From assembly GCA_035325905.1 (NCBI GenBank), contig DAOKYY010000099.1:1-12541 (forward strand): a stretch of DNA of 12,541 nucleotides, written 5' to 3'. Numbering within the stretch: the first letter of the stretch is position 1; each line of letters begins with the position of its first letter. The notes below the pieces were generated by a model. It was not told where the DNA came from. It saw nothing but the letters and a program-made list of their open reading frames with translations, and ran no database searches. Position numbers and translations under genes: made by a program. Positions 5,679 to 12,541 of this stretch are shown one piece after another. Source of the stretch: DYGX01 sp035325905 (GTDB lineage Bacteria; Chloroflexota; Anaerolineae; Aggregatilineales; Aggregatilineaceae).

Positions 5679-7049
5679 ATGTCCTCTGACCTGTTCGACT
5701 ACGCGCGCGGGCAGCGCCAGCACTCCAACGCCCCGCTCGCCGTCCGTATGCGCCCGACCACGCTCGACGAGTTCGTCGGGCAAGACCATATCATCGGGCC
5801 GGGCCGCCTGCTGCGCCGCGCGATCGAAGCCGACCAGCTCACCTCGATCATCCTCTGGGGGCCGCCCGGCAGCGGCAAGACCACCCTGGCGAACATCATC
5901 GCCAACAACACCAAGCGCCATTTCAGCCGGCTTAACGCCGTCACCTCCGGCGTCAAAGAGCTGCGCGAGCTGATCGCGGCGGCGCAGGACCGCATGGGCA
6001 TGTACGGCCAGGGCACGGTCCTGTTCATCGACGAGATCCACCGCTGGAACCGCGCCCAGCAGGACGGCCTGCTGCCGTTCGTCGAGGATGGGACAGTCGT
6101 GCTGGTCGGCTCGACCACCGAAAACCCGTTCTTCTCGCTGGTTAACCCGCTGATCAGCCGCAGCCGCGTCTTTCAGCTGGTGCCGCTGACTGACGACGAC
6201 GTGATCGAGATTTTGCATCGCGCGCTGGAAGACACCCGGCGCGGCCTCGGCGCGGAGCCGATCCGCCTGACCGACGAGGCGGCGCGCCACTTGGCGCAGG
6301 TGGCCCAGGGCGACGCGCGCAGCGCGCTCAACGCGCTCGAATTGGCGGCGCGCACCACCCCGCCCGGCCCCGGCGGCGCGATCCTGATCGATCTCGACGT
6401 GGCGCAGGAAAGCATCCAGCGCCGCGCCGTGCGCTACGATCGCGGCGGCGACGAGCATTACGACACCGTCAGCGCCTTCATCAAGAGCGTGCGCGGCTCG
6501 GACGTGGACGCGGCGCTCTACTGGATGGCGAAGATGCTGCACGCGGGCGAAGACCCGCGCTTCATCCTGCGCCGGATGTACATCCTCGCCAGCGAAGATA
6601 TCGGCATGGCCGATCCGAACGCGCTGGTCGTGGTCTCGGCGGCGGCCAACGCCTTCGAGTGGGTCGGGATGCCTGAAGGGCAGTATTTCCTCTCGCACGC
6701 CTGCATCTACCTGGCGACCGCGCCTAAAAGCAACAGCGCGGGCGCGTTCTGGAAGGCGCTTGACCACATGGAGCAGGTCGGGCCGGGCGCGGTCCCCTTC
6801 GCCCTGCGCGACAAGTCCGGCAACATCTACGGCGCGGCGCGCGCCAATTACCAGCAGGCGATGGAAAGCGCAGTCGGAGAATTGACCGAGTATCGCTACC
6901 CGCACAGCTACCCCGGCGGCTGGGTCGCGCAGCAATATCTGCCGGAAGGCATGGCGCCGCCCGGCTGGTACCAGCCGAAGGACATCGGCTACGAGGCCGG
7001 GGTCAAGGCGCGGCTGGCGGCCCTGAAGGGAGAAAGCGATCAACCTTAG
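5679..7049 (+). CDS. rarA: Replication-associated recombination protein A (RarA/MgsA), AAA+ ATPase
   Basis: This gene encodes 456 residues, close to the E. coli length of 447. I chose the second of two adjacent ATGs (5679) because GAGG (5670-5673) is 5 nt away; the first, at 5676, leaves only 2 nt. The frame is open further upstream only by chance, across the repeat. RarA is a cytoplasmic clamp-loader-like ATPase acting at stalled replication forks with SSB. Landmarks are complete: 'LAVRMRPTTLDEFVGQDHI' (20-38), Walker A GPPGSGKT (61-68), 'AVTSGVKELRE' (87-97), Walker B LFIDE (115-119) with HRWN, sensor 1 'STTENP' (145-150), an SRSR arginine-finger region (160-163), sensor 2 'GDARSALNALE' (211-221), and the MgsA C-terminal domain with 'ASEDIGMADP' (304-313) and 'TAPKSNSA' (347-354). 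It looks intact and functional. Confidence 0.97.
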   Translation: MSSDLFDYARGQRQHSNAPLAVRMRPTTLDEFVGQDHIIGPGRLLRRAIEADQLTSIILWGPPGSGKTTLANIIANNTKRHFSRLNAVTSGVKELRELIAAAQDRMGMYGQGTVLFIDEIHRWNRAQQDGLLPFVEDGTVVLVGSTTENPFFSLVNPLISRSRVFQLVPLTDDDVIEILHRALEDTRRGLGAEPIRLTDEAARHLAQVAQGDARSALNALELAARTTPPGPGGAILIDLDVAQESIQRRAVRYDRGGDEHYDTVSAFIKSVRGSDVDAALYWMAKMLHAGEDPRFILRRMYILASEDIGMADPNALVVVSAAANAFEWVGMPEGQYFLSHACIYLATAPKSNSAGAFWKALDHMEQVGPGAVPFALRDKSGNIYGAARANYQQAMESAVGELTEYRYPHSYPGGWVAQQYLPEGMAPPGWYQPKDIGYEAGVKARLAALKGESDQP

Positions 7050-7073
7050 CGCGCCGCCCATATCCGGGCGCTA
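7047..7073. terminator. Hairpin joining the two convergent stop codons
   Basis: TAGCGC (7047-7052) and GCGCTA (7068-7073) are perfect inverted repeats, extended by CCG (7054-7056) with CGG (7065-7067). The outer stem is made from the rarA stop codon and the stop codon of the opposing TIR gene. No T tract lies on either side, so termination is possible in both directions but unproven. Confidence 0.4.
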
Positions 7074-8081
7074 GTAGTAATACGGCCCGGCGGTGTTAAA
7101 CATCGCGCCCCACGCCGATAGCCAGCAATAGCTCGTCGCCAATCCGATCCCGATGCCCCATACCCACGGCGCGCGCCCGCCGAACGCGTAGCGGTCAACC
7201 TCGACATAACCCGCCAGCGACAGCACGTCGCCCGGATGCGAGACCGTGTACTGCCCCAGGTCGCCGTAAACGCCCAGCGTGCCGTCCGGCAGAGCGTTAA
7301 GCTGCACGGTGTACTTGCGATAGTTCTTCGATGCGATGAACGCGGCAATCGCGCCGCCCACCACCCCGAACACGATTGCCAGCCCGATGATCAGCCAGCG
7401 GTTGACGCGCCGCTGCTGCGGCGTCCCATACGACCAGCCTTCGAGCACCGCGCTGCCGGGCGTCTGCGACTGAATGGTCCAGTGGCGCGCCCGGAAGGTC
7501 GTCAGCGCGTGGCTCATCAGCGTCGAGTCCGGCTGGATCGCCGGGATCGGGCTGGGCGTCGGCGCGAACGCTGGGGCAGGAGTCGGCGTGCGCGGCGGCA
7601 TCGGCAGGTGCGACTTTCGCGCCTCAGGTTGCGCGCCCTGATCCAGCGGCGCGAGCGACGGGCGAGCGGCGGCGTCTTCCGGCAGGGGCGCGAGCTGAAT
7701 CCCGTTGCGCAGCAGTTCCTCGCGCAGGTGCTCGAAGGCGATCGCGTAGTCCTCGTTGTGAAAGTCGATGTACTGGATGCGGCGGAGCTGGAAATGCACG
7801 CGCGCCGGGCGCCACAGGATCGGGATGACGGTCTTGCCGTCGTCGAGATAGCTGTGCCACTCGTCCTCGACGTTGCGCGAGGCCATCGAGTCAGGCGAGA
7901 TGATCACCAGCATGATCCGGCAGGTGTCCAGCCCCTGCTGAACCGCCGTGCTCCACTTGACGCCCGCCGGAATGGCGGCGACATCCAGCCAGACCTGCGC
8001 GCCGACCCGGTCGAGATCGGCGGCGAGGCGGTGGGCAAACTCCTCGTCCACGCGGCTGTAGCTGACGAATATGTCGGACAT
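7071..8081 (-). CDS. TIR-domain protein with C-terminal two-helix membrane module
   Basis: This gene encodes 336 residues, starting at the ATG at 8081, where the TIR fold begins at once (MSDIFVSYS) and GAGG lies 9 nt upstream. The TIR domain covers about 1-125: 'DIFVSYSRVDEEFAHRLAADL' (3-23), 'VWLDVAAIPAGVKW' (30-43), 'MLVIISPDSMASRNVEDEW' (57-75). Glu74 in VEDEW aligns with the catalytic glutamate of NAD-cleaving TIR domains, so NADase activity is possible. A proline-rich linker (about 160-185) leads to a small 'HWTIQSQTPGSAVLEGW' segment (200-216), a helix at 228-250, an outer or soluble loop, and a second helix at about 305-328. TIR should face the cytoplasm. No sensor or defence partner gene adjoins it; the neighbours rarA and ycaQ are separate units. 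It may act in signalling, scaffolding or defence. Confidence 0.85.
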   Translation of the reverse strand: MSDIFVSYSRVDEEFAHRLAADLDRVGAQVWLDVAAIPAGVKWSTAVQQGLDTCRIMLVIISPDSMASRNVEDEWHSYLDDGKTVIPILWRPARVHFQLRRIQYIDFHNEDYAIAFEHLREELLRNGIQLAPLPEDAAARPSLAPLDQGAQPEARKSHLPMPPRTPTPAPAFAPTPSPIPAIQPDSTLMSHALTTFRARHWTIQSQTPGSAVLEGWSYGTPQQRRVNRWLIIGLAIVFGVVGGAIAAFIASKNYRKYTVQLNALPDGTLGVYGDLGQYTVSHPGDVLSLAGYVEVDRYAFGGRAPWVWGIGIGLATSYCWLSAWGAMFNTAGPYYY

Positions 8082-8124
8082 GGCAGCGATCCTCGGCTGG
8101 CTCGTTCTCTCCTCGGATGCGGTC

Positions 8125-8130
8125 AGTATA
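8125..8130 (-). promoter_or_regulatory. Likely -10 box of the TIR gene
   Basis: The complement of 8125-8130 reads TATACT, with an AT-rich stretch upstream (8140-8160) but no clear TTGACA-like -35. The leader to the ATG at 8081 would be about 37 nt. Confidence 0.5.
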
Positions 8131-8186
8131 GGACGGATTTGTACTAAAAAGAAGACGTAAATCGAACAAACATCACACGAGGACAG

Positions 8187-8207
8187 GGCGCGCTCCCATC
8201 GCGCGCC
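8187..8207 (-). terminator. GC hairpin downstream of ycaQ
   Basis: GGCGCGC (8187-8193) and GCGCGCC (8201-8207) form a perfect 7-bp stem with a 7-nt loop, about 80 nt past the ycaQ stop and before the TIR promoter. No T tract follows it directly. It is a possible weak terminator; otherwise 8208-8286 shows nothing recognisable. Confidence 0.3.
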
Positions 8208-8286
8208 GTAGACGAGAGGCATTCGGCAGCCAGCCGATCACGCCGGGGCAGCGCCGCGCTATCTCGAACGGTCGCCGCGCCCCGTC

Positions 8287-9540
8287 TCACAGCGCGGCCA
8301 ACAGCCGGTCGCCGAACTCGGAGGGATCGCTGCGCTCGATCACCAGATCGGTCGCGTCGTGGAACGCCAGAAAGTCGCGCAGCGCCGCCGCCACGTCCGC
8401 GACCAGGCCGTCTTCGGGCGCGGCGCTCGGCTCCAGGTACAGCGCCAGCAGGCGCAGCGTGCCGGTTTTGCGCTCCAGCTTGGGGTCGAAACGCCCGACC
8501 AGCCGGTCACGGTGCAGGATCGGCAGGCAGAAGTACCCCCAGACTCGTTGCGGCGCGGGCGTGTACGCTTCGAGCTTCTGGCGGAAGCCCCACACCTGCT
8601 CGTCGTGCCCGGACGCCCAGAACAGGCTATCGAACGGGCTGAGAAAGGTCGTGCGCCCCGCGCGAATTGCGCCGTCCACCGCCTGCTCGACCTGTGGCAG
8701 CGTCTCGCGGTGGACCAGCATCGGCGCGGTTGCCCCGCCCAGCGTCTCGGTCTCGACCTCGACCAGCGCGCCCTGCTCGACCAGCGCGCGCAGCGCGGGC
8801 GCCGACTCGCCGCGCTTGAGATAGGCGTAGCTGGCGATCTGCCCGCCGGTCGCGATCCCGGCGGCGCGCGCCGCCTGCTCCAGCCGGAAGCGCAACATTT
8901 CCTCGTGGGTCGGCGGCGTGGTATCGACCCAGTCCGGCAGCACGCGCTCGCGCAAGTCGTACACCCGCTGGAAGTTCGGCCGGTCCGCGATCATCAGCTC
9001 CCCGGCGTTATACAAGTGCTCCAACGCGTGCTTGGTCGGCTTCCAGTCCCACCACGGCCCGCGCTGCGGCCCGTCATACTGGAAGTCACCGGCGCGCAGA
9101 CCGCCCTCGGCGTCGATCCGGGCGCGGACGTGCTCGATCAGCCGCCGATTTTCCGGCTGGCGGCTCCACTCCGGCCACCAGCCATGCCCGTTCTGAAAGC
9201 GCGCCATCATCGGCAGGCTGTAGCGGTAGTGCCTGAGCGGGATGATCGACGCGGCGTGCTGCCAGTATTCGTACAGTCGCCGCCCGGCCGGGTTGTAGAT
9301 CAGCCGGTCGAAGTCGGCGGGGTCGTAGCGCCCCAGGCGGCTCCACAACACCAGATACTGGCTGCGGCGCACCATTTGCAGCGTGTCGATCTGCACGCAG
9401 CCAAGCTGCTCGACAGTGTCGTAGATCGCCTCCGGCGTAGCGGGGCCGGTGGCACCCAGCGGAGTGATCAGGCGCTGCGCGGCGAGCGCCAGCGCGCGGA
9501 CGGCGGCGAGGGGCAGCGGGCGCGAGAAATCCTGGCTCAT
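8287..9540 (-). CDS. ycaQ: YcaQ-family (AlkX-type) DNA glycosylase, winged-helix protein
   Basis: This gene encodes 417 residues. The ATG at 9540 has AGGAG (complement of 9547-9551) 6 nt upstream; a TTG at 9561 is less likely. The family removes alkylated bases and unhooks interstrand crosslinks, acting on DNA in the cytoplasm. The family signature is plain: 'LGCVQIDTLQMVRRSQYLVLWSRLG' (46-70), with the catalytic QxD at Gln50-Ile51-Asp52. QxD is the E. coli YcaQ/AlkX type, while Streptomyces AlkZ proteins carry QxQ. Then come 'YEYWQHAASIIPL' (90-102), 'LSPFDSLFW', and the closing 'LVGRFDPKLERKTGTLR' with a C-terminal winged helix. Length and motif order fit an intact enzyme. It has its own promoter and is monocistronic. 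The general YcaQ family assignment is firm; crosslink specificity is inferred. Confidence 0.92.
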   Translation of the reverse strand: MSQDFSRPLPLAAVRALALAAQRLITPLGATGPATPEAIYDTVEQLGCVQIDTLQMVRRSQYLVLWSRLGRYDPADFDRLIYNPAGRRLYEYWQHAASIIPLRHYRYSLPMMARFQNGHGWWPEWSRQPENRRLIEHVRARIDAEGGLRAGDFQYDGPQRGPWWDWKPTKHALEHLYNAGELMIADRPNFQRVYDLRERVLPDWVDTTPPTHEEMLRFRLEQAARAAGIATGGQIASYAYLKRGESAPALRALVEQGALVEVETETLGGATAPMLVHRETLPQVEQAVDGAIRAGRTTFLSPFDSLFWASGHDEQVWGFRQKLEAYTPAPQRVWGYFCLPILHRDRLVGRFDPKLERKTGTLRLLALYLEPSAAPEDGLVADVAAALRDFLAFHDATDLVIERSDPSEFGDRLLAAL

Positions 9541-9581
9541 GCGCGTCTCCTGGCGGGCCAATCAGGCATCGATGCTCTCTC

Positions 9582-9611
9582 ATGATAGCACGGATGTTCT
9601 ATTTTTGTCAA
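9582..9611 (-). promoter_or_regulatory. Strong sigma-70-type promoter of ycaQ
   Basis: On the minus strand a perfect TTGACA (complement of 9606-9611) is followed after 18 nt by TATCAT (complement of 9582-9587), with an extended-10 TGC directly before it. It is the best promoter match in the window, about 40 nt from the ycaQ start. Confidence 0.8.
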
Positions 9612-9651
9612 TAGGCCCGGCCCCCGATTTTCGCAAGGGGAACCCCCGCGA

Positions 9652-9681
9652 CTGGCCTGATCGCCCCGCGTCCGCTATGAT
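9652..9681 (+). promoter_or_regulatory. Candidate promoter of the DM13-methyltransferase pair
   Basis: TATGAT at 9676-9681 is a good -10; CTGGCC (9652-9657), 18 nt upstream, is a poor -35. The leader to the ATG at 9729 would be about 40 nt. Confidence 0.45.
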
Positions 9682-9728
9682 CGGCGCGAGACTCGCACGC
9701 GGGCGCGCGTGCCATCGAAGGGTAATCC

Positions 9729-10391
9729 ATGAACACACGACCCGCCTGGGGGCTGCTCTTGCTGGGGGCGCTCGTCGTCGCGGCCCTGTTCCTCTCCCCG
9801 CTCTGGCTGCGGGAGTTGTCGCCTTACATCGAGGAGCCGGTCGAAGAAGCGCCCTTCCCGGATGAGTTCTTCTCGCTGGCGAACGAGGCGCAGGAGATTT
9901 ACAGCGAGATGTACGACCGCGACCGGCAGATGGCGGTCGATTTCGTGGCGGCGCGGCTGGTCACGCCGGAGCCGCTCGACGAGCCGAACCTGCCCCTGAT
10001 CGACCCCAACCCATCCGGCGTGACCATGCTGCTGAGCGGCAGCTTCGTCACGCTCGACCCGGTGCGCGGCGCGCTCGGCACCGCCAGCCTCTACCGGCTC
10101 TCGGATGGGCGGCGGCTGCTGCGCCTGGAGAGCTTCGAGGCGGTCGGCGGGCCGGAGCTGCACGTCCTGCTGAGCGCCTATCCGAACCCGACGACCAAAT
10201 CCGATCTCGACCAGGTAGCGCGCTTGCAGCTTGACCTGGGGCCGTTGAAGTCCGGCGCGGGCAGCCAGAACTACATCATCACCGACCCGGCCTTCAACGT
10301 CGAGAACTACACCAATGGCAGCGTCGTGATCTACTCGCTGCCCTACGAGACCGTGTTCAGCTACGCATCGCTCACGCCGCCGCCCGCCTGA
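9729..10391 (+). CDS. Membrane-anchored DM13 domain protein
   Basis: This gene encodes 220 residues, with GAAGGG (9717-9722) 6 nt before the ATG. Residues 6-27 form one hydrophobic segment, an uncleaved signal anchor or signal peptide, placing the rest outside the membrane. An acidic linker (35-65) leads to a DM13 domain at about 102-216: 'GSFVTLDPVRGALGTASLYRL' (104-124), 'GPELHVLLS' (141-149), 'LGPLKSGAGSQNYIIT' (170-185) and 'SVVIYSLPYETVFSYASL' (198-215). DM13 has been proposed to act in extracellular redox reactions through a conserved Cys near the 'VVIWC' position; here that residue is Ser203 and I see no Cys in the whole protein. It is more likely structural or ligand-binding. It is followed after 24 nt by a methyltransferase gene, probably on the same transcript. 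Confidence 0.85.
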   Translation: MNTRPAWGLLLLGALVVAALFLSPLWLRELSPYIEEPVEEAPFPDEFFSLANEAQEIYSEMYDRDRQMAVDFVAARLVTPEPLDEPNLPLIDPNPSGVTMLLSGSFVTLDPVRGALGTASLYRLSDGRRLLRLESFEAVGGPELHVLLSAYPNPTTKSDLDQVARLQLDLGPLKSGAGSQNYIITDPAFNVENYTNGSVVIYSLPYETVFSYASLTPPPA

Positions 10392-10415
10392 TGGAGTGAC
10401 TCTGCCGGAGCCGCC

Positions 10416-11222
10416 ATGAACGACGATCTTCCGCCGCTGGTGCCGCCCTTCGCCGCGCTCGCCGCGATCTACGACCGGGCGGGCTTTGCCGACTATGCGA
10501 ACCGGGCCGCCGCGCGCTACCTCGCCTACGCCCTCGAAAACGACTGGGCCGGGCGCCGCGTCATCGACATCGGCTGCCGGACCGGCGCGACCAGCTGGTG
10601 GCTGGCGCAGCAGGGCTACCGCGTGATCGGCGTGGACGAGAGCGCGGCGCTGATCGACCTCGCGCAGAAACGTTACGCCACGGGCGAGTGGGTCGATGGC
10701 AGCCCGCCTGAGTTCGTGCGCTACACCCTGGGCGCGCTCGACGCGCTGTCGGGGCTGGTGGACCTCGCGCTTGCGGTCGATGGCGCGCTCCACGCCGCCA
10801 GCAGCCTGCGCGAGCTAGAAGCGGTCTTCACCGCGATCCGCCGCTTGCTCGACGACGAGCGGCTGTTGATTTTCGACCTGGAAACGATCGGCGGGCTGGC
10901 CGCCAGCGCGCAATCCGGCCCGCTGATGCTCTACGACGACGCGCGCGATCTGACCGTGATCGCGCGGCCCCGCTTCAATTTCGAGACGCTCAGCCGCGCC
11001 ACGCACTACACGATCTGGCGGCGCGGCGACGCCGGGTGGGAGCGCGCCGACGAGCAGCACACCGCGCGCGGCTACCCGGTACAGGCCGTTCGCACCGTGC
11101 TGGAGCGCAGCGGGTTCGCGCTGCGGGCGCTGCTCTCGCCGGACATGCAGCCGCTCGACCCGGCGCGCGAGCAGCCCGCGCGCGTCGTGTTCGTGGCGCA
11201 GAAAGCGCCGGACCTGGCGTAA
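10416..11222 (+). CDS. Class I SAM-dependent methyltransferase
   Basis: This gene encodes 268 residues; GGAG (10407-10410) lies 5 nt before the ATG. The Rossmann-type SAM domain is clear: motif I 'VIDIGCRTGATSWWLA' (49-64), where the usual DIGCGTG has Arg at the fifth position; acidic end of strand 2 'VIGVDES' (70-76); 'GLVDLALAVDGALHAASS' further on; and 'LLIFDLET' for the later strand. The N-terminal 'YDRAGFADYANRAA' (19-32) and the C-terminal 'ERSGFALRALLSPDM' are usual for small-molecule methyltransferases related to UbiE/glycine-type enzymes. The substrate cannot be named. The 24-nt gap to the DM13 gene suggests co-transcription; there is no sign of functional coupling. Confidence 0.85.
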   Translation: MNDDLPPLVPPFAALAAIYDRAGFADYANRAAARYLAYALENDWAGRRVIDIGCRTGATSWWLAQQGYRVIGVDESAALIDLAQKRYATGEWVDGSPPEFVRYTLGALDALSGLVDLALAVDGALHAASSLRELEAVFTAIRRLLDDERLLIFDLETIGGLAASAQSGPLMLYDDARDLTVIARPRFNFETLSRATHYTIWRRGDAGWERADEQHTARGYPVQAVRTVLERSGFALRALLSPDMQPLDPAREQPARVVFVAQKAPDLA

Positions 11223-11231
11223 CCGGCGCGA

Positions 11232-11350
11232 TAGGGCGTGTTATGAACTGGCGTCCGAGAGAAGCCCCCCATCCCCCGGAAAGCCGACCGCAGGTCGAAA
11301 GGATGGGGGAGTGCCTGGAAAGTAGACCACGAAGTGCATAACAGCCTCTA
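11232..11350. mobile_element. 119-bp MITE-like element with nested hairpin
   Basis: The ends 11232-11250 and 11332-11350 are imperfect inverted repeats (14 of 19 bases pair; shared core TGTTATG/CATAACA), both starting at a TA. The interior holds a hairpin: CCCCCATCC (11266-11274) with GGATGGGGG (11301-11309), enclosing CGACC-gca-GGTCG (11285-11297). A short direct repeat, GGAAAGnnGACC, appears at 11278 and 11317. It is non-coding and lies between two convergent genes, where it may act as a two-way terminator. The TA at both ends suggests insertion at TA by an IS630- or IS5-like transposase in trans; this is inference. Confidence 0.6.
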
Positions 11351-11356
11351 GGGCGC

Positions 11357-12367
11357 TCAGTCGCACGACATGGAGCCAACCGCCTGCGCCGTAACGCTCG
11401 CCTGCGTCGGAGCAGGCTCGGATGCAGGCTCGAACGCCGCCCCATCCCGCACGGCGCTTTCGCCGCGCGACGACGTGATCAACACCACCGAGCCGATGAT
11501 AATCGCGGCGGCGATGATTGTGCGCGCGCCAACGTCCTCACCAGCCAGCGCCCAGCCAAGCGCCAGCGCCACGACCGGGTTGACGTAGGCGTAGCTCGTC
11601 GCGCGGGCAGGCGTCGTGTGGCGCAGCAGCCAGACATACGCCGTAAAGCCCAGCAGCGATCCGAAGACCGCCAGGTAGACCAGCGCCAGGGCGGACTTGA
11701 GCGAGATGGCGCCCACGTCCAGCGCGGACCATTCGCCCGTCAGCGTCCCCGCCAGCCCCAGCCAGAATCCGCCCGCCAGCATTTCCAGGCCGGTCGCCAT
11801 CAACGGCACGCGCGGCAGCGGCGCGCGCCGGGAATACAGCGAGCCGACCGACCAGGTCAGCGTCGCCACCAGCAGCGCCACAATGCCCAGCGTGTTGAAG
11901 CTCTGGCCGCCGAACAGGGTACCCGGCCCGGCCAGCAGCCCCACGCCGAGCAAGCCGCCGGACAGCCCCAGCGCGACGCGGCGCGTCGGGCGCTGCGCCC
12001 CGAACAGCAGCCAGTCCAGCAGCACGGTCCAGATCGGGACCGCGCCGATCATCACCGCCGCCAGCCCGGACGGGACGTACTGCTCCGACCATGTGACGCC
12101 GCCGTTGCCGCCGAGCAGCAGCAGCCCGCCGATGATCAGGCCGGAGCGGGTGTGCAGCCGCGTCGGGTTGGGAACGCCGCGCAGCCGCATCCAGGTGTAC
12201 AGCACGCCGCCCGCGATCAGGAACCGCGCGGACGCCATCAGAAACGGCGGCATCGTCTCGATTGCCAGCCGGATACCGAGGTAAGTCGATCCCCAGACGA
12301 CGTATAAAGTCACCAGCGCCAGCGCCATCTGCCATCGGGGTGAAAGCTGGCCGACTCGGTTGGTCAT
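11357..12367 (-). CDS. yedA: EamA/DMT-family exporter, YedA-like
   Basis: This gene encodes 336 residues. I chose the ATG at 12367 because the protein then begins as family members do (MTNRVGQLSPRWQMAL..., helix 1 at once) and a -10 box lies just upstream; AGGAG is 12 nt away, rather far. The frame stays open upstream but would translate across that -10. Ten helices in two EamA repeats are visible. Close to E. coli YedA are 'LYVVWGSTYLGIRLAIETMPPFLMA' (21-45), 'GGNGGVTWSEQYVPSGLAAV' (86-105), 'GSLYSRRAPLP' (175-185), 'LEMLAGG' (194-200) and 'TPARATSYAYVNPVVALALG' (252-271). A polar tail of about 36 residues (300-336) follows the last helix. Likely role: efflux of a metabolite or drug at the inner membrane; substrate unknown. 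Confidence 0.88.
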   Translation of the reverse strand: MTNRVGQLSPRWQMALALVTLYVVWGSTYLGIRLAIETMPPFLMASARFLIAGGVLYTWMRLRGVPNPTRLHTRSGLIIGGLLLLGGNGGVTWSEQYVPSGLAAVMIGAVPIWTVLLDWLLFGAQRPTRRVALGLSGGLLGVGLLAGPGTLFGGQSFNTLGIVALLVATLTWSVGSLYSRRAPLPRVPLMATGLEMLAGGFWLGLAGTLTGEWSALDVGAISLKSALALVYLAVFGSLLGFTAYVWLLRHTTPARATSYAYVNPVVALALGWALAGEDVGARTIIAAAIIIGSVVLITSSRGESAVRDGAAFEPASEPAPTQASVTAQAVGSMSCD

Positions 12368-12404
12368 CGCCGTGTTCCGCTCCTGACACTCCTCAATCGC
12401 TCCA

Positions 12405-12410
12405 ATCATA
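12405..12410 (-). promoter_or_regulatory. Possible -10 box of the EamA exporter
   Basis: The complement of 12405-12410 reads TATGAT, about 38 nt upstream of the ATG at 12367. The region 17 nt further upstream is GC-rich and has no -35 match. Confidence 0.4.
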
Positions 12411-12515
12411 CCGGGAACCGGGCGCCGGCGCCTCGGCCTTCTGACCGATTTTAGCCCGGTCTTTCGATCCATGCGCGGCGCCAGCCCCGGCCTTTTGCAC
12501 AAAGCGCCGCGCAAC

Positions 12516-12541
12516 AAAAAACGGCGAGCGCGCGGCTCGCC
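12516..12541 (-). terminator. Intrinsic terminator of a minus-strand gene beyond the right edge
   Basis: GGCGAGC (12523-12529) and GCTCGCC (12535-12541) form a perfect 7-bp stem with a 5-nt loop. On the minus strand it is followed by TTTTTT (complement of 12516-12521), the textbook layout. The stem may be longer past the window edge. It predicts a gene ending just right of the window and separate from the EamA gene. Confidence 0.8.

Noticed and set aside
5571..7061. Minus-strand open frame opposite rarA
   Set aside because: The plus strand encodes a complete RarA with every AAA+ motif; the opposite frame shows no recognisable domain.
7071..9540. TIR gene plus rarA and ycaQ as a defence or repair island
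   Set aside because: The genes have separate promoters and orientations and ordinary families; TIR has no adjacent sensor, nuclease or cyclase. Nearness alone is not evidence.

Overview
The window is a GC-rich stretch of bacterial chromosome with short intergenic gaps and ten protein genes. I found no rRNA, tRNA, CRISPR array, transposase or phage gene. The gene content fits a Chloroflexota (Anaerolineae-like) genome: a small two-helix membrane protein, a lipoprotein with a sugar-dehydrogenase-like propeller, a DUF2202 ferritin-like secreted protein, a DM13 protein, a YcaQ glycosylase, a TIR protein, and palindromic CCCCTCTCC/GGAGAGGGG intergenic repeats. That placement is an inference from family content, not from a phylogenetic marker.

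Layout. Positions 1-94 hold one copy of a composite palindromic repeat. Genes 121-696 and 745-1962 (both minus) form a likely two-gene unit: a two-helix membrane protein and a lipoprotein beta-propeller. A divergent promoter region follows. Four plus-strand genes come next: an LPG-synthase-TM/flippase-like membrane protein (2108-3184), a secreted DUF2202 protein (3293-4024) closed by a 12-bp hairpin terminator, an MdtG-like MFS exporter (4166-5401) with a good sigma-70 promoter, and rarA (5679-7049). The second, inverted copy of the composite repeat lies between the exporter and rarA. Two minus-strand genes follow: a TIR-domain membrane protein (7071-8081), convergent with rarA, and ycaQ (8287-9540). 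A second divergent promoter region precedes a plus-strand pair, a DM13 protein (9729-10391) and a SAM methyltransferase (10416-11222). A 119-bp MITE-like element separates these from a convergent YedA-like EamA exporter (11357-12367, minus). At the right edge sits a terminator for a minus-strand gene that lies outside the window.

How the genes relate. Most are independently transcribed housekeeping or envelope genes. Two act on DNA lesions: RarA at stalled forks and YcaQ on alkylated or crosslinked bases. Two are exporters and four are membrane-anchored or secreted. I see no convincing multi-gene new system. The more unusual signals are the composite inverted repeats, the MITE-like element, the lone TIR protein with a two-helix membrane module, and three proteins that have lost a residue central to their family's proposed chemistry: the propeller lipoprotein, the DM13 protein and the DUF2202 protein.
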